From Lysinibacillus fusiformis (GTDB lineage Bacteria; Bacillota; Bacilli; Bacillales_A; Planococcaceae): a stretch of DNA of 64,000 bases. A program made the position numbers and the translations under genes. Under the pieces are notes generated by a model. The model saw only the letters and a list, made by a program, of their open reading frames with translations, searched no databases and was not told where the DNA came from. Shown in pieces: positions 18,588 through 27,485 of this stretch (position 1 is the first letter of the stretch; each line of letters starts with the position of its first letter). The stretch spans positions 62,001 to 126,000 of the forward strand of contig NZ_CP041696.1 of the NCBI RefSeq assembly GCF_007362955.1, written 5' to 3'.

Positions 18588-19187
18588 ATGAATATTAGTT
18601 TTTTAACACCCGCTTACAATAGTGAAGAATGGATAATAACCATGCTCGATAGTATTCCTAAAGAATATGCCTATGAAATTATTATTTGTGATGATGGATC
18701 AACCGACAAAACATTAGCAATTTTACAAGAATATCAAAAAACCTGTCCTGCGTTAAAATTATTAGTCAATCAAACCAATTTAGGAGCTAGTGATTCCTAT
18801 AATCGATGCATCGCTGCAGCAACAGGCGATTATGTAGCTATCATTGATAGTGATGATCATTACTTGCCCGCTATCACAGATGTTTTAGCACAAGTAGACG
18901 GTCAATTTGACATCTATTACTACAACATGTTAACAAAAGCTGGCTATACATTTATTAAAAATGAAGCAAATCGTTATTCATTGCCAGGGCAATTTAAAAT
19001 CATTCGCAGAACTTTAATAGGTGAAGCACAGTTTACGAAAAGAAAAGATATTGCGGGGGATTGGGACTTTAATTGCGCACTCATGAATAAAAATCCTACA
19101 TGTAAATACACAGATATAGTAGCGTATTGGTACAACTTTCCAAGAGAAAATTCTGAATACGATTTACATCTAAGAGGTTTGAAATAA
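18588..19187 (+). CDS. Family 2 glycosyltransferase
   Basis: A 199-residue GT-A glycosyltransferase. The N-terminus ISFLTPAYNSEEWI, then IIICDDGSTDKTLAIL and the metal-binding DSDDHYLP are GT2 signatures. I start at the ATG at 18588 (GAGGG site) because the nucleotide-sugar fold begins there; the open frame extends 27 codons upstream without similarity. The protein is short for GT2 and ends soon after the catalytic domain, so it may lack the usual C-terminal part. It leads a three-gene sugar cluster. Confidence 0.85.
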   Translation: MNISFLTPAYNSEEWIITMLDSIPKEYAYEIIICDDGSTDKTLAILQEYQKTCPALKLLVNQTNLGASDSYNRCIAAATGDYVAIIDSDDHYLPAITDVLAQVDGQFDIYYYNMLTKAGYTFIKNEANRYSLPGQFKIIRRTLIGEAQFTKRKDIAGDWDFNCALMNKNPTCKYTDIVAYWYNFPRENSEYDLHLRGLK

Positions 19188-19230
19188 ATGCTTGCGCTTT
19201 ATGTCATAAGGAGGAGTAAAATACAATACG

Positions 19231-20259
19231 ATGTTTAAAGATAAAATACTATTGATAACTGGAGGCACCGGATCTTTTGGCAATGCGGTCTTACAACGAT
19301 TTTTGAATACTGATATAAAGGAAATTCGAATTTTTTCAAGAGATGAAAAAAAGCAAGAGGATATGCGCATTCTATATCAAAATAACAAAATCAAGTTTTA
19401 TATCGGTGATGTTCGCGACATCCAAAGCATTCACAATGCCATGTATAATGTAGACTTTGTATTCCATGCAGCTGCGCTTAAGCAAGTCCCCTCCTGCGAG
19501 TTTTTCCCACTTGAAGCCGTCAAAACGAATATTCTAGGAACCGAGAATGTATTGACCGCAGCTATTCAGGCAGGCGTAAAAAAGATAATTTGCCTATCCA
19601 CCGATAAAGCCGCCTACCCTGTCAATGCAATGGGCATTTCGAAAGCAATGATGGAGAAAACATTCATTGCGAAGTCAAGGATGGTTCACGCCGATAACAC
19701 GTTAATTTGCGGTACGAGATATGGTAACGTTATGGCTTCACGCGGCTCCGTCATCCCCCTATTCATCGAACAAATTAAGACTGGTAAACCACTAACCATT
19801 ACTGATCCAAAAATGACGCGTTTTATGATGAGCCTAGATGAAGCAGTTGAATTAGTATTATATGCCTTCATACATGCCGAAAATGGGGATATTATGGTAC
19901 AAAAATCTCCCTCAGCTTACATTGAAGATTTAGCACAAGCACTACTGGATATTTTTCAAGCTCAACATACAATTCAAATTATTGGCACACGGCATGGAGA
20001 AAAAAAATATGAGGTCCTCTTAACAAAGGAAGAAGCAGCTAAAGCGATTGACATGGGTGATTTTTATAGAATACCAGCAGACAATCGCGATTTAAATTAT
20101 GGTAAATACCTTGATGAGGGCTCTCCTAAAATTACTTTAACAGATGAATATAACTCGAATAATACTAAAATACTTTCCCTACAAGAAATAAAGGAAAAGT
20201 TATTAAAGCTCTCGCTTATTCAAGAAGAACTACATAATTGGACGGGAGGAAAACCTTGA
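19231..20259 (+). CDS. UDP-N-acetylglucosamine 4,6-dehydratase (CapE/FnlA/PseB-like)
   Basis: A 342-residue SDR enzyme. It has the NAD loop LLITGGTGSFGNAVL, HAAALKQVPSCEFFP, and an unusual catalytic region around STDKAAYPVNAMGISKAM with the SDR Tyr/Met-x3-Lys variant seen in this family. RYGNVMASRGSVIPLF follows. Length equals that of capsule CapE. These enzymes convert UDP-GlcNAc to a 4-keto-6-deoxy sugar, with or without 5-epimerisation. The next gene would reduce the product, so the pair likely makes an N-acetyl-6-deoxyhexosamine for surface glycans. Confidence 0.88.
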   Translation: MFKDKILLITGGTGSFGNAVLQRFLNTDIKEIRIFSRDEKKQEDMRILYQNNKIKFYIGDVRDIQSIHNAMYNVDFVFHAAALKQVPSCEFFPLEAVKTNILGTENVLTAAIQAGVKKIICLSTDKAAYPVNAMGISKAMMEKTFIAKSRMVHADNTLICGTRYGNVMASRGSVIPLFIEQIKTGKPLTITDPKMTRFMMSLDEAVELVLYAFIHAENGDIMVQKSPSAYIEDLAQALLDIFQAQHTIQIIGTRHGEKKYEVLLTKEEAAKAIDMGDFYRIPADNRDLNYGKYLDEGSPKITLTDEYNSNNTKILSLQEIKEKLLKLSLIQEELHNWTGGKP

Positions 20260-21107
20260 AGTTTTTAGTTCTTGGCGCAACAGGGATGGCTGGCCACACA
20301 ATCTCCTTGTTTTTAAGTATGCAGGGGCATGATGTCACAACCTATTCAAAATTGGCCTTTCCCTATGTAAAAAACATCACTGGTGATATTACGGATTATG
20401 CTTTTTTACAGCAGCTTGTGCTAGATAACTATGATGTTATCATCAATTGCATAGGCATTTTAAATGAAGCATGTAATGATAACCGAGCAAAAGCAGTCTA
20501 TTTGAATAGTTATTTACCACATGCCATTGTTGCCCTACTGAAGAATACCAATACAAAGCTATTTCATATGAGTACGGATTGTGTGTTTTCGGGCAAAGCA
20601 GCACCTTATAGTGAAAACAGTTTTCGAGACGGTGAAACCTTTTATGATCGCACAAAGGGTTTGGGAGAAATTGATAGTATGCGGCATTTAACATTTCGAA
20701 ACTCCATCATCGGTCCGGATATGAAAGAGCATGGTATTGGACTCTTTAATTGGTTTATGAAACAAAAAGGGCCCGTTAACGGTTATACAGGTGCTATTTG
20801 GACGGGTGTCACAACCTTGACATTAGCTAAAGCAATGGAGCGAGCAGCTATTGAAGGAACAACCGGCCTCTACCATCTTGTAAATTCTGGAAATATAAAT
20901 AAGTTTGATTTACTACAATTGTTCAATAAACACTTTAAAGGGTATCAGATTACGATTAACCCCTCTCCATTAGTAAATTTAGATAAAACTTTAATCAATA
21001 CTCGCAAAGATTTCTCCTACGAGGTTCCTAGCTACGAAGAAATGATTATAGAAATGAAGGACTGGATCTTGACGCATAAAGCGTTATATCCACACTATTT
21101 TAAATAA
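20256..21107 (+). CDS. RmlD-like sugar nucleotide reductase
   Basis: A 283-residue SDR protein with FLVLGATGMAGHTISL at the N-terminus, DVIINCIGILNEAC, FHMSTDCVFSGKAAPYSE and YDRTKGLGE, as in dTDP-4-dehydrorhamnose reductases and the FnlB/CapF group. The start is the TTG at 20256 in a TTGA overlap with the preceding stop, with GGGAGG six bases upstream; an earlier TTG at 20238 lacks a site. It probably reduces the 4-keto sugar made by the upstream dehydratase. Confidence 0.85.
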   Translation: MKFLVLGATGMAGHTISLFLSMQGHDVTTYSKLAFPYVKNITGDITDYAFLQQLVLDNYDVIINCIGILNEACNDNRAKAVYLNSYLPHAIVALLKNTNTKLFHMSTDCVFSGKAAPYSENSFRDGETFYDRTKGLGEIDSMRHLTFRNSIIGPDMKEHGIGLFNWFMKQKGPVNGYTGAIWTGVTTLTLAKAMERAAIEGTTGLYHLVNSGNINKFDLLQLFNKHFKGYQITINPSPLVNLDKTLINTRKDFSYEVPSYEEMIIEMKDWILTHKALYPHYFK

Positions 21108-21109
21108 TT

Positions 21110-21148
21110 TAAAAAAGTCGAATCCTCTTTTAGGTCGGCTTTTTTCAG
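21110..21148 (+). terminator. Terminator of the sugar gene cluster
   Basis: AAAAAAGTCG pairs with CGGCTTTTTT around a short loop, ending in six Ts just after the stop codon at 21107. Confidence 0.75.
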
Positions 21149-21214
21149 TCATTTTTTATGGCGCCCGGAACTTTCCATTCTATTCTTATCCCCGCATTTT
21201 TATCGTCACTTTCT

Positions 21215-21360
21215 CTACCCTACCATCCGTATCCCATCGTTCATAAACATTATGCGCTTAGATTGCGCCGCCACCTTTGCGTCATGACTTACAAGCATAA
21301 CAGAATGAGCGTACCGACGATGTTGAGGAATTCCATCACCTGAAAATCATCGACAAGTTT
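21215..21360 (-). pseudogene. ABC-transporter ATPase relic
   Basis: On the minus strand a frame ending at 21215 reads LVSHDAKVAAQSKRIMFMND, the switch-histidine region and following strand of an export-type ABC ATPase. A second frame just upstream reads FQVMEFLNIVGTL, so at least one frameshift or deletion separates the pieces. No start, Walker motifs or ribosome site remain. A hydrophobic frame near 21440-21560 on the same strand may be a permease remnant. Confidence 0.5.
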
Positions 21361-22047
21361 TGCCCTACAAAAGATGTAGTTGCGTCAAATCATTTTCACC
21401 GAATGCATCTACAAAAAATTGGGCGTTTTAGCCTGTTTCATAAGCGAATCTAGCGCCTCCAAAAGACGCGTATCGCCGTGAGCGAAACAAGCGTAGCTGA
21501 GGCAGCAACAAATTGCAGTGTTGTCAGCGTAATTGCTTTGCTCTTTAAAATAGCGATAAGGATTATTCGGTTACACTTAAATACACTTAAATACACTTAA
21601 ATCACCTCTATATTCAAGCTTTTTAGCAGATCCGTTACTTTTTACAGAGCCCTTCGATTATCTTCTAGGGATGCTTTTAGCAGTTATGTCATGAGGTCAA
21701 ATGTTCGAGTCGCCAACACTTTTTGGTAAAGGGCTTTTGGGTCGATTTTCCCGTGTTTTCAGTATTTGCACTAAAGCGTAGTCGAACATCATTACTACCT
21801 AAATCGACTTTTTCACAAACTGACCAGCGGACAACGCAATTATGCAAAGTGCGAATCTAGTTTCGCGAAAATCCATACTGTATTTCCCAGGCAATACAAG
21901 TTAAATTACCGCCTTCGCCCTGATTAATAGACACATGCTTCTATATATTTTACTAATTTATATATAACAACATGCATTCCTTTTGTCTAACGGCCATCTT
22001 GTCAATTTTAGAGATCCGAAAAGCTACTAATACCCTTCTATCTGGCA
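21361..22047. other. Decayed intergenic region with a 10 bp triple repeat
   Basis: No intact gene. ACACTTAAAT is repeated three times head to tail at 21573-21602. Base composition is mixed and several short out-of-frame hydrophobic stretches suggest former coding DNA, but I cannot name it beyond the neighbouring ABC relic. Confidence 0.5.
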
Positions 22048-22218
22048 TTAAAGCTTTCCCATGAAACCTTTCCTTGACTCAAACTGAATTTTTCTATCAC
22101 AGTCTTCACAAGAAAATTTCCCCTGCATATTTTGTTTGTATAGTTTATATTTCCTTGTCCCTTCTATAACTTCAAATATTTCTTTACAAAAAATACAGCG
22201 AAGCGAATAGGTAATCAT
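22048..22218 (-). CDS. Small CxxC zinc-ribbon-like protein (DUF2197/YlaI-like)
   Basis: A 56-residue protein starting MITYSLRCIFCKEIFE and containing a second pair FSCEDCDRKI, giving C8-x2-C11 and a distal C-x2-C. This is the layout of small zinc-binding YlaI/DUF2197 proteins of Bacillaceae. A consensus GGAGGAAG site sits six bases before the ATG, which strongly supports translation. Function is unknown. Confidence 0.75.
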   Translation of the reverse strand: MITYSLRCIFCKEIFEVIEGTRKYKLYKQNMQGKFSCEDCDRKIQFESRKGFMGKL

Positions 22219-22437
22219 AATGCTTCCTCCTCTAATTCTAAGCGAAACTTTTTACAATACAGTAAGCTTTTTCCGTTAGAGTCACCACCCTTCACGCCAA
22301 TCAAGTGAATCTATACACACATTTTGTACTATGGAAAAACAAACAGTGTTACTTACATTCTCCCTATGAAATCGAACATTCCCCATTTTTTTCTAAAACT
22401 TACTGTCCTTTGAACTAAAATTAAAGGGACAAACATA

Positions 22438-23673
22438 TTATTTATGCTCATCCCAAAAATCCTTACTAAAACTCGTATTCGCATGATGTTTCCCTACTGG
22501 CTTGGCTATATCTGAACCACGAATAATTGCCCCTTTTCCAAACTTCTGCTCAATTTGATCAACAAGTTTAATAATTGGCTCCTCTTTCACATGTTCTTCG
22601 AAGTTAAAGAACGTTAACTGCTGTGTCATTTCTTTAATATCACTGACATTCGATACGGTAACACCTAGTAATCTTACCGGCTCTTCATTCCAATGCTTAT
22701 TAAATAAATTCCACGCTTGCTCGACGATATCCTCTTTTGCATTAAGCGCATTATTCATGGACTTACTTCGTGTATAAGTCTCCCAATCAGCTGTACGAAT
22801 CATAATACTTACGGTAACGCCTGCAAGTTTCTTTGCCTTTAATCTTCCAGCAACCTTTTCAGAAAGCATCGAAATTATTTCATATAATTCATCTCTGTCC
22901 GTCACATCGTGAGATAACGTTGTTGAATTGCCAACACTTTTCGTATCATATATTGCTTCTGGATCCACAGGTCTGTCATCTTCGCCATTCGCTTTTTGCT
23001 TCATACGAGGACCATTGATACCAAAATTTTGCTTTAATACATATTCATCAGCAACAGCGAGCTCCCCAATTGTTTGAATGCCTAACTTTTTCAACTTCTC
23101 TGCTGTACTTTTGCCAATTCCATGCATCTCAATTACATTCATCGGCCACAATACTGCAGGTACGTCTCGTTTTCGTAGTATTGTAATACCCATCGGTTTT
23201 TTCAAATCACTTGCCATTTTCGCCAAGAATTTATTCGGGGCAATGCCGATTGAACATGGCAGTTGAAGTTCGGTCCATATCCTATCTTGTAGTTTTTGTA
23301 CATGTTGCAAAACATTTTGCCCCTCAATGATTGGAAGTTGCAAATACCCTTCATCAATTGAAACTGGTTGGAGTATTTCGCTATATTCCTTTAATAAATT
23401 AAAAAAAGACTTCGATGCTGTCCGATATCGATCAAAATTAGGAGGTCGTACGATAAGCTCTGGGCATTTTCGCCGTGCTTCTCCGACATTCATCGTTGTA
23501 TAAACACCTCGTGCCCTTGCTTCGTAGCTACATGTAATAATTATACCTCGACGTTCTTTAGGATTACCCGCGATTGCTACTGGCTTACCTTTTAAAGAAG
23601 GATCATAAATTTGTTCAACAGAGGCATAAAAGCAATTAAGGTCAATATGTAAAATGATTCTGCCTTTATGCAT
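22438..23673 (-). CDS. dinB: DNA polymerase IV (Y family)
   Basis: A 411-residue translesion polymerase. The catalytic carboxylates are D11 (ILHIDLNCFYASVE) and D107/E108 (PVSIDEGYL). KPVAIAGNP, a helix-hairpin-helix region MHGIGKSTAEKLKKLGI and a little-finger domain follow. Near the C-terminus QQLTFFNF is a plausible sliding-clamp binding motif. Length fits DinB/YqjH. I see no LexA box next to the start, so SOS control is not shown. It lies 19 bases downstream of the FGE-like gene. Confidence 0.94.
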   Translation of the reverse strand: MHKGRIILHIDLNCFYASVEQIYDPSLKGKPVAIAGNPKERRGIIITCSYEARARGVYTTMNVGEARRKCPELIVRPPNFDRYRTASKSFFNLLKEYSEILQPVSIDEGYLQLPIIEGQNVLQHVQKLQDRIWTELQLPCSIGIAPNKFLAKMASDLKKPMGITILRKRDVPAVLWPMNVIEMHGIGKSTAEKLKKLGIQTIGELAVADEYVLKQNFGINGPRMKQKANGEDDRPVDPEAIYDTKSVGNSTTLSHDVTDRDELYEIISMLSEKVAGRLKAKKLAGVTVSIMIRTADWETYTRSKSMNNALNAKEDIVEQAWNLFNKHWNEEPVRLLGVTVSNVSDIKEMTQQLTFFNFEEHVKEEPIIKLVDQIEQKFGKGAIIRGSDIAKPVGKHHANTSFSKDFWDEHK

Positions 23674-23692
23674 ATACTTTCACCCCATTTAC

Positions 23693-24475
23693 CTACTTAG
23701 AATTATAACCTAGCGAGTTATGCTCTTCAAAAGCAATTGATCTAGCAATTCTAAACCCGATATCATCTATATAAAAATCAGGCATACTTTTGCGGCGACA
23801 AGTTGCGCCACATCCGCGTTGTTCTTCTGCCCAGCTTCCTCCACGAATTATTCTGTAAGTACCAAAGGTCTCAGTGTCATACAGGTCCCAGCACCACTCC
23901 CAAACATTCCCAATCATATCGTGCAAGCCCCAATCATTCGGCATTTTCTCTCCAACTTCGTGTACTCGTTCTTCAGAGTTATTTTTATACCAAGCAATTT
24001 CATCTATTTCACCATAGCGATATCCTTTTGAATGTGCCTGACATGCATATTGCCATTCTGCATCTGTCGGTAATCGGAAACCATTCGTACCATATTTACA
24101 AACAACATCTTTACTTTCATTATCCAAATCATAAAACTTGTCATAACCCAACGCTTCAGATAGTAAATTACAAAAATTCACTGCATCTATCCATGAAATA
24201 TTTACTATTGGTTTGCGAGTGACATTCTTTATTGCAGTTTTCTGTCCCATAATCATGTCATAAAATTCTTCTGTCACCGTATATTTGGCAAGATAAAACG
24301 GCTCTATGTCAACATTCCAAATAATTTCCTTTAAATTCTTTCTAATTCCTGGTAGTGCAAATTTATAGTTTGAACTAATCCATTTTTGCTCGTTCCGAAA
24401 ATCGCGTAAGCAAGTCACACCTTCAGGGATATACACCATTACATCTCTTAAGTAGTCATCTACGTTAGTTAACAT
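23693..24475 (-). CDS. Formylglycine-generating-enzyme-like (SUMF1 domain) protein
   Basis: A 260-residue protein with the FGE-sulfatase fold: FYLAKYTVTEEFYD, VNISWIDAVNFCNLL, NGFRLPTDAEWQYAC, MIGNVWEWCWD and RGGSWAEE, ending GFRIARS. True FGE enzymes bind copper through two cysteines spaced C-x4-C; here C222 and C226 are spaced C-x3-C, so the catalytic role is doubtful. There is no sulfatase gene nearby. A GGGGTG site precedes the ATG. Function is therefore not assigned beyond the fold. Confidence 0.82.
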   Translation of the reverse strand: MLTNVDDYLRDVMVYIPEGVTCLRDFRNEQKWISSNYKFALPGIRKNLKEIIWNVDIEPFYLAKYTVTEEFYDMIMGQKTAIKNVTRKPIVNISWIDAVNFCNLLSEALGYDKFYDLDNESKDVVCKYGTNGFRLPTDAEWQYACQAHSKGYRYGEIDEIAWYKNNSEERVHEVGEKMPNDWGLHDMIGNVWEWCWDLYDTETFGTYRIIRGGSWAEEQRGCGATCRRKSMPDFYIDDIGFRIARSIAFEEHNSLGYNSK

Positions 24476-24645
24476 TGTTCACCCCTTGTCTTGAATTAAT
24501 GTTGTTATATATTGGATTTAGCCTTCGCTTTGTTTCATAAATTAAATGATTGAATGTTTGTTTCTTGTTCGAATTCATGCATATGTGAAAAAGTTTCATT
24601 TTGATAGTCATTTATCGTTTAATCAAACACTGTTGCAATTGTTAG

Positions 24646-26049
24646 TTAATCGACAAATGCATAGTCACCATCACTTTCGAGTAAGTCCTTTAATATTGTT
24701 AAGGCTTGCTCAAGTTGCGCACTATTTTCTGGCGCCGTTATTGCTAAGCGCACCGCATTTACCGGTTTCGCGTTTCCTACGGCAAAGCGTTCTGCCGCAT
24801 ATACTTGTACGCCTGCCTTGGATGCCAGCAATTCAAACTGCACACCTGTAAATTTATTTGGTAGCATAAGCCATCGAAAAATACATTCCCCATTCCCTAA
24901 AACTGTGTAATCCTGTAAATACTGATCCACAAGTGCATTTTGTTGCTTCGCATACACACGATGTTTCTCTAATATCGTGCGTGCAACACCATCTTGAATC
25001 AGCCGTGCCGTTAGTTCCACCATAACAGGAGATACAGAAATATTAATATTATAAAGTGTCTCCATAATTTTCTTTCGAAGACCTGTAGGTGTGACAATAA
25101 AGGATAGTCTTAACCCAGGAGAAATGGCCTTTGATACACTAGCAATATAAATCACCTTATTAGGTGCATAGGAAGCAATCGGTGCAAGGGGTTGCTCCTT
25201 CAGCAAGCTATAGATGGCATCCTCAATTACGATTAAACCCGTTTGCCTTGCTACTTCCGCAATCATTTTCCTTGTTTCCAACGACATCGTATGCGTGGTT
25301 GGATTATGAAAATCTGGTATCACATAAAGACCCTTAATATGCTCATTCTTGCAAGCATATAATAACCCCTCTCTTGTCATCTCTCCATTTCTTTGTTGAA
25401 TGGCTACAAGTTGAATACCAAGCATATTGGCCGCTGTTTTAATACCCGCATATGTCATAGGATCCGTGCCAATTCGGTCCCCAGGCTGAAATAATGCCGC
25501 TAATGTGCCGACGATTGCATTTTGACCTCCTGCTGCAAGCAATACAGGTTGATTGGTTTGATAGCCGACCTTTTCTAGTAGTTTCGTTGCCGCCTCGGTT
25601 TGCCATGCATTTCCCTCTGGTCGCCCGTACTGAAATAACTTACTGAAGTTAGGATCATTCAGCATTTTTTTCATGTAACGTGTAATTTCTTCGTTCGCAT
25701 GATTTTCCGGCAACACAGAACCCATTTCAATAATATGCGAGGAATTACTAGTCGGTAATAAAATTTTATTCGTTGCTGCATCTGATGAAACGAACGTGCC
25801 ACTCCCAATCGAAGCATAAATAAGTCCTTTCTGCCCACAAAGTTTAAACGCTCGCGTAATCGTGCTTAAGTTAACATCTAAAAAATCGGCTAACTCTCGT
25901 TGTGGAGGTAGTTTCGTCCCTGGAGATAATTTTCCATCTTTAATATCTTGTTCAAGCTGCTCGGCTATTGCTATATATAATGGCGCTGAAATATTGCTGA
26001 TATCTGGCTTCCAGCTCATTGGATATTCCTCAAATGAATTAACTGGCAT
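24646..26049 (-). CDS. MocR-type transcriptional regulator (GntR HTH plus aminotransferase fold)
   Basis: A 467-residue regulator. Residues about 20-90 are a GntR winged helix (LPPQRELADFLDVNLSTITRAF and GLIYASIGSGTFV). Residues 110-460 are a type I aminotransferase fold with LLAAGGQNAIVGTLAAL, DAIYSLL and a PLP lysine in SVSKAISPGLRL. Such proteins sense PLP or an amine and control a neighbouring gene. It diverges from the aminotransferase at 26183 across a palindromic operator. The ATG at 26049 and one ten codons later (GAGG site) are both possible starts. Confidence 0.9.
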   Translation of the reverse strand: MPVNSFEEYPMSWKPDISNISAPLYIAIAEQLEQDIKDGKLSPGTKLPPQRELADFLDVNLSTITRAFKLCGQKGLIYASIGSGTFVSSDAATNKILLPTSNSSHIIEMGSVLPENHANEEITRYMKKMLNDPNFSKLFQYGRPEGNAWQTEAATKLLEKVGYQTNQPVLLAAGGQNAIVGTLAALFQPGDRIGTDPMTYAGIKTAANMLGIQLVAIQQRNGEMTREGLLYACKNEHIKGLYVIPDFHNPTTHTMSLETRKMIAEVARQTGLIVIEDAIYSLLKEQPLAPIASYAPNKVIYIASVSKAISPGLRLSFIVTPTGLRKKIMETLYNINISVSPVMVELTARLIQDGVARTILEKHRVYAKQQNALVDQYLQDYTVLGNGECIFRWLMLPNKFTGVQFELLASKAGVQVYAAERFAVGNAKPVNAVRLAITAPENSAQLEQALTILKDLLESDGDYAFVD

Positions 26050-26076
26050 TATTCAAGCCCCTTCTTTCTCTTCGTC

Positions 26077-26149
26077 CATTTGCATACAATATTATAATTG
26101 TCTTGCATACAATGATAATATTGTATGCAAATGATTACAATGATATAAT
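26077..26149. promoter_or_regulatory. Palindromic operator and promoter between MocR regulator and aminotransferase
   Basis: A perfect 18 bp inverted repeat: CATTTGCATACAATATTA at 26077-26094 and its complement at 26116-26133. A third TTGCATACAAT copy lies at 26103-26113. The downstream arm contains TTGTAT (26121), which with TATAAT (26144-26149) at 17 bp spacing forms a good promoter for the aminotransferase, so the regulator would cover the -35 box. Confidence 0.75.
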
Positions 26150-26182
26150 TTTTAAAAAATCAGAAAAAAGGACCGATAAATT

Positions 26183-27346
26183 ATGCAATATTCAGAAAGA
26201 ATCTTAAAAACACCATCATCATTCATCCGAAACATTTTGAAAGTAACCGATGCAGTGGATGTCATTTCCTTTGCGGGCGGACTTCCGAACCCAATCTCTT
26301 TCCCAATCGATGCTTTACAGGCATCTGTTGACCATGCAATTAGTGAAAACGGTAGTAAACTGTTCCAATATTCATCTACTCAAGGCTATGCGCCACTTCG
26401 CGAATATATCGCTGCCAAATACCAACGTCTTCACGGTTTAGATATCAACGCAGATGATGTATTCATTACAACTGGTTCACAGCAAGCGCTTGAACTCATC
26501 GGCAAAGTACTCATTAACAAAGGTGATGGCATTGTCATCGAGGAACCTGGCTACTTGGGCGCTATTCAAGCATTCACATTAAGTGAGCCAACTTTCTATG
26601 GTGTAACGCTTGAAAATGATGGTCTTAATTTAGAAGAATTAGAGAATGCTTTACAGCAACCAAATGTAAAATTCATCTATACTGTACCAAACTTCCAAAA
26701 TCCAACTGGGCTTACGTATTCTAAGGAAAAACGTGAACAAATTTACGAGATTATTTCAAAATATGACGTAGCATTAATCGAGGATGATCCGTATGGAGAA
26801 TTACGCTTCCAAGGTGAGCCACTTCCTTACATCGGCGCTGGTAAATTAGAAAATAGTATTCTATTAGGTTCTTTCTCTAAAACGGTCACACCAGGTATGC
26901 GTCTTGGCTTCATCATTACAAAGAACAAAGAATTAATGCAACATATCGAAACAGCGAAACAAGCAACTGACCTACACACAAATATTTTTTCTCAATATGT
27001 CATTTATGATTACTTAGCAAACAATGACTATACAGAGCACGTAAAAAAAATTATTTCATTATATAAAAATCAAGCAGATGCTATGCTAGAAGCTATACAT
27101 GAATTCTTCCCAGCGCACGTTGATTACACACGACCAGATGGCGGGATGTTTATTTGGGCTACTATGAATAATGGTGCTTCATCTTTAGACGTGTTCCAAA
27201 AAGCGATGGAACAAAAGGTTGCCTTCGTTCCTGGTGACCCATTCTACACTTCTAAAACAGGTGTGAACACAATGCGTCTTAACTATACGAACGCAACACC
27301 TGAAGTCATTCGTGAAGGTATTAAACGATTAGGTAGTATTTTATAA
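26183..27346 (+). CDS. PLP-dependent aminotransferase (class I/II, LysN-like)
   Basis: A 387-residue fold-type I aminotransferase. It has ISFAGGLPNPISFP, TTGSQQALELIGKVL, VPNFQNPTGLTYS, EDDPYGELRF and the PLP lysine in GSFSKTVTPGMRLG, with LNYTNATPE near the C-terminus. This resembles 2-aminoadipate/valine-type transaminases often paired with MocR regulators. The substrate cannot be read from sequence. Its promoter overlaps the operator at 26077-26149, implying control by the divergent regulator. Confidence 0.9.
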   Translation: MQYSERILKTPSSFIRNILKVTDAVDVISFAGGLPNPISFPIDALQASVDHAISENGSKLFQYSSTQGYAPLREYIAAKYQRLHGLDINADDVFITTGSQQALELIGKVLINKGDGIVIEEPGYLGAIQAFTLSEPTFYGVTLENDGLNLEELENALQQPNVKFIYTVPNFQNPTGLTYSKEKREQIYEIISKYDVALIEDDPYGELRFQGEPLPYIGAGKLENSILLGSFSKTVTPGMRLGFIITKNKELMQHIETAKQATDLHTNIFSQYVIYDYLANNDYTEHVKKIISLYKNQADAMLEAIHEFFPAHVDYTRPDGGMFIWATMNNGASSLDVFQKAMEQKVAFVPGDPFYTSKTGVNTMRLNYTNATPEVIREGIKRLGSIL

Positions 27347-27357
27347 GCAAGTAATCA

Positions 27358-27399
27358 AAAACCGTATGAGCGCTGTGAACGCTTATACGGTTTTTTTCC
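27358..27399 (+). terminator. Terminator of the aminotransferase gene
   Basis: ACCGTATGAGCG (27361-27372) pairs with CGCTTATACGGT (27380-27391) with one mismatch, followed by seven Ts. Confidence 0.85.
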
Positions 27400-27485
27400 A
27401 TGGTATTAATTTTTTAATAGAAAAAAATGCTTGCTTAAATGGATTCTTTTCATCCTAAATCCCCTTTAATGACAGAACACCACAG

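Noticed and set aside
21158-21343. 61-residue plus-strand frame
   Set aside because: Antisense to the ABC ATPase relic, without a ribosome site.
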